Source: Pelagibacterales bacterium SAG-MED23 (GTDB taxonomy: Bacteria > Pseudomonadota > Alphaproteobacteria > Pelagibacterales > Pelagibacteraceae). Taken from it: a stretch of DNA of 6,095 bases. The notes beneath the pieces are model-generated. The model worked only from the letters and a program-made list of their open reading frames with translations. It was not told where the DNA came from and did no database searches. The stretch is taken from positions 1-6,095 of the forward strand of contig JACWDU010000022.1 in the NCBI GenBank assembly GCA_014653935.1. The letters run 5' to 3'. The position numbers and the translations under genes are program-made. This document shows, in pieces, positions 5,790 through 6,095 of this stretch (the stretch's first letter is position 1; each line of letters begins with the position of its first letter).

Positions 5790-6095
5790 TTAAATTTCAT
5801 AACCCTTTTCTTCAACTTCATTATCAACTAATTCTTCAGGGAAACCCTTTGCTCTAAATGAAATATTATTTAAATCTTCCATTCTTTTTACTATCATTGA
5901 AGACCAAGCTCTTGAGCCATATTTTTTTTGTCCATCTTTAAATATATCAACTACCATTGGTGAAATTTCTAATGAAGAATTCAATTTTTTTGCCAATTCA
6001 TTAAAAAGTCCTGTATCTTTTAAAACCAAGTCCATAGTAAAGTTAATGTTGTATGATCCATTTAGTATTACTTGGCTTTCTGTTTCGTGAACAAA
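5790..6095 (-). CDS. NAD(P)-dependent beta-hydroxyacid dehydrogenase-like protein, C-terminal part (cut by right edge)
   Basis: The frame is open from the right edge to the TAA at 5790-5792, giving 101 residues; the start and the Rossmann domain are outside the window. The ATG at 6035 is internal. The fragment contains NFTMDLVLKDTGLFNELAKKL, which resembles the xF..DLMLKDLxLAxE.A helix of the all-helical C-terminal domain of 3-hydroxyisobutyrate, tartronate semialdehyde and related dehydrogenases. A second helix (SPMVVDIFKDGQKKYGSRAWSSMIVKRME) and a tail with KGFPEELVDNE follow. The acidic tail past the last helix suggests a subgroup distinct from the valine-pathway enzyme. Members reversibly oxidise a beta-hydroxy acid to the semialdehyde. 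The aldehyde dehydrogenase begins 21 bases downstream, so a dehydrogenase to aldehyde dehydrogenase pair is likely. The family call rests only on the C-terminal domain. Confidence 0.72.
   Translation of the reverse strand, partial: FVHETESQVILNGSYNINFTMDLVLKDTGLFNELAKKLNSSLEISPMVVDIFKDGQKKYGSRAWSSMIVKRMEDLNNISFRAKGFPEELVDNEVEEKGYEI

Noticed and set aside
4338..6095. Valine-pathway pair mmsB-mmsA
   Set aside because: The aldehyde dehydrogenase keeps the general-base Glu and a GQSC site, unlike the CoA-dependent MmsA type, and the dehydrogenase fragment has an atypical acidic tail.
1..6095. tRNA, rRNA, CRISPR array, insertion sequence or long repeats
   Set aside because: None was seen by eye on either strand; essentially every base is taken up by coding sequence.

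Overview
The window is strongly AT-rich, has almost no spacer DNA, short proteins and few Shine-Dalgarno sequences. Together with the gene content (two homocysteine S-methyltransferase paralogs, a methionine sulfoxide reductase and an aldehyde dehydrogenase packed into operons), this suggests a streamlined marine alphaproteobacterium of the SAR11/Pelagibacterales type. That assignment is an inference from composition and layout. No marker gene is present to prove it.

Layout. Bases 1-1355 hold the end of a plus-strand operon: the C-terminal third or so of an EamA/DMT-type membrane transporter, followed directly (TAA then ATG, no gap) by an S-methyltransferase-family protein of 329 residues. 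Bases 1357-6095 hold a minus-strand operon. In transcription order it reads: the C-terminus of a 3-hydroxyisobutyrate-dehydrogenase-like oxidoreductase (cut by the right edge), an aldehyde dehydrogenase, a small VOC/glyoxalase-fold protein, a second homocysteine S-methyltransferase-family protein, peptide methionine sulfoxide reductase MsrA, and a beta-lactamase-fold serine hydrolase. Gaps in this operon are 21, 42, 6 and 17 bases, followed by a TTGA stop/start overlap. The two operons converge with their stop codons one base apart, over a weak AT-rich hairpin that may terminate both.

Two things stand out. First, the serine hydrolase is split by a +1 change in a run of six A residues (minus strand; 2297-2302). 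Reading five A instead of six joins both halves into one protein of about 387 residues with all family motifs intact. It is therefore a very recent pseudogene, a sequencing error, or a gene rescued by slippage. Second, both S-methyltransferase paralogs carry His where the family normally has the first of three zinc-binding Cys residues (the GINC/GVNC motif), while keeping the GGCC pair. Both also share a Cys on an earlier barrel strand. This points to a subfamily with an altered metal site and perhaps a different methyl donor or acceptor.

How the genes may work together (inference): an alcohol-to-aldehyde-to-acid oxidation module (dehydrogenase plus hydrolytic aldehyde dehydrogenase) is linked to methyl transfer onto a thiol and to methionine repair. 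This would fit use of a methylated osmolyte or organosulfur compound, but the substrate cannot be read from the sequence.
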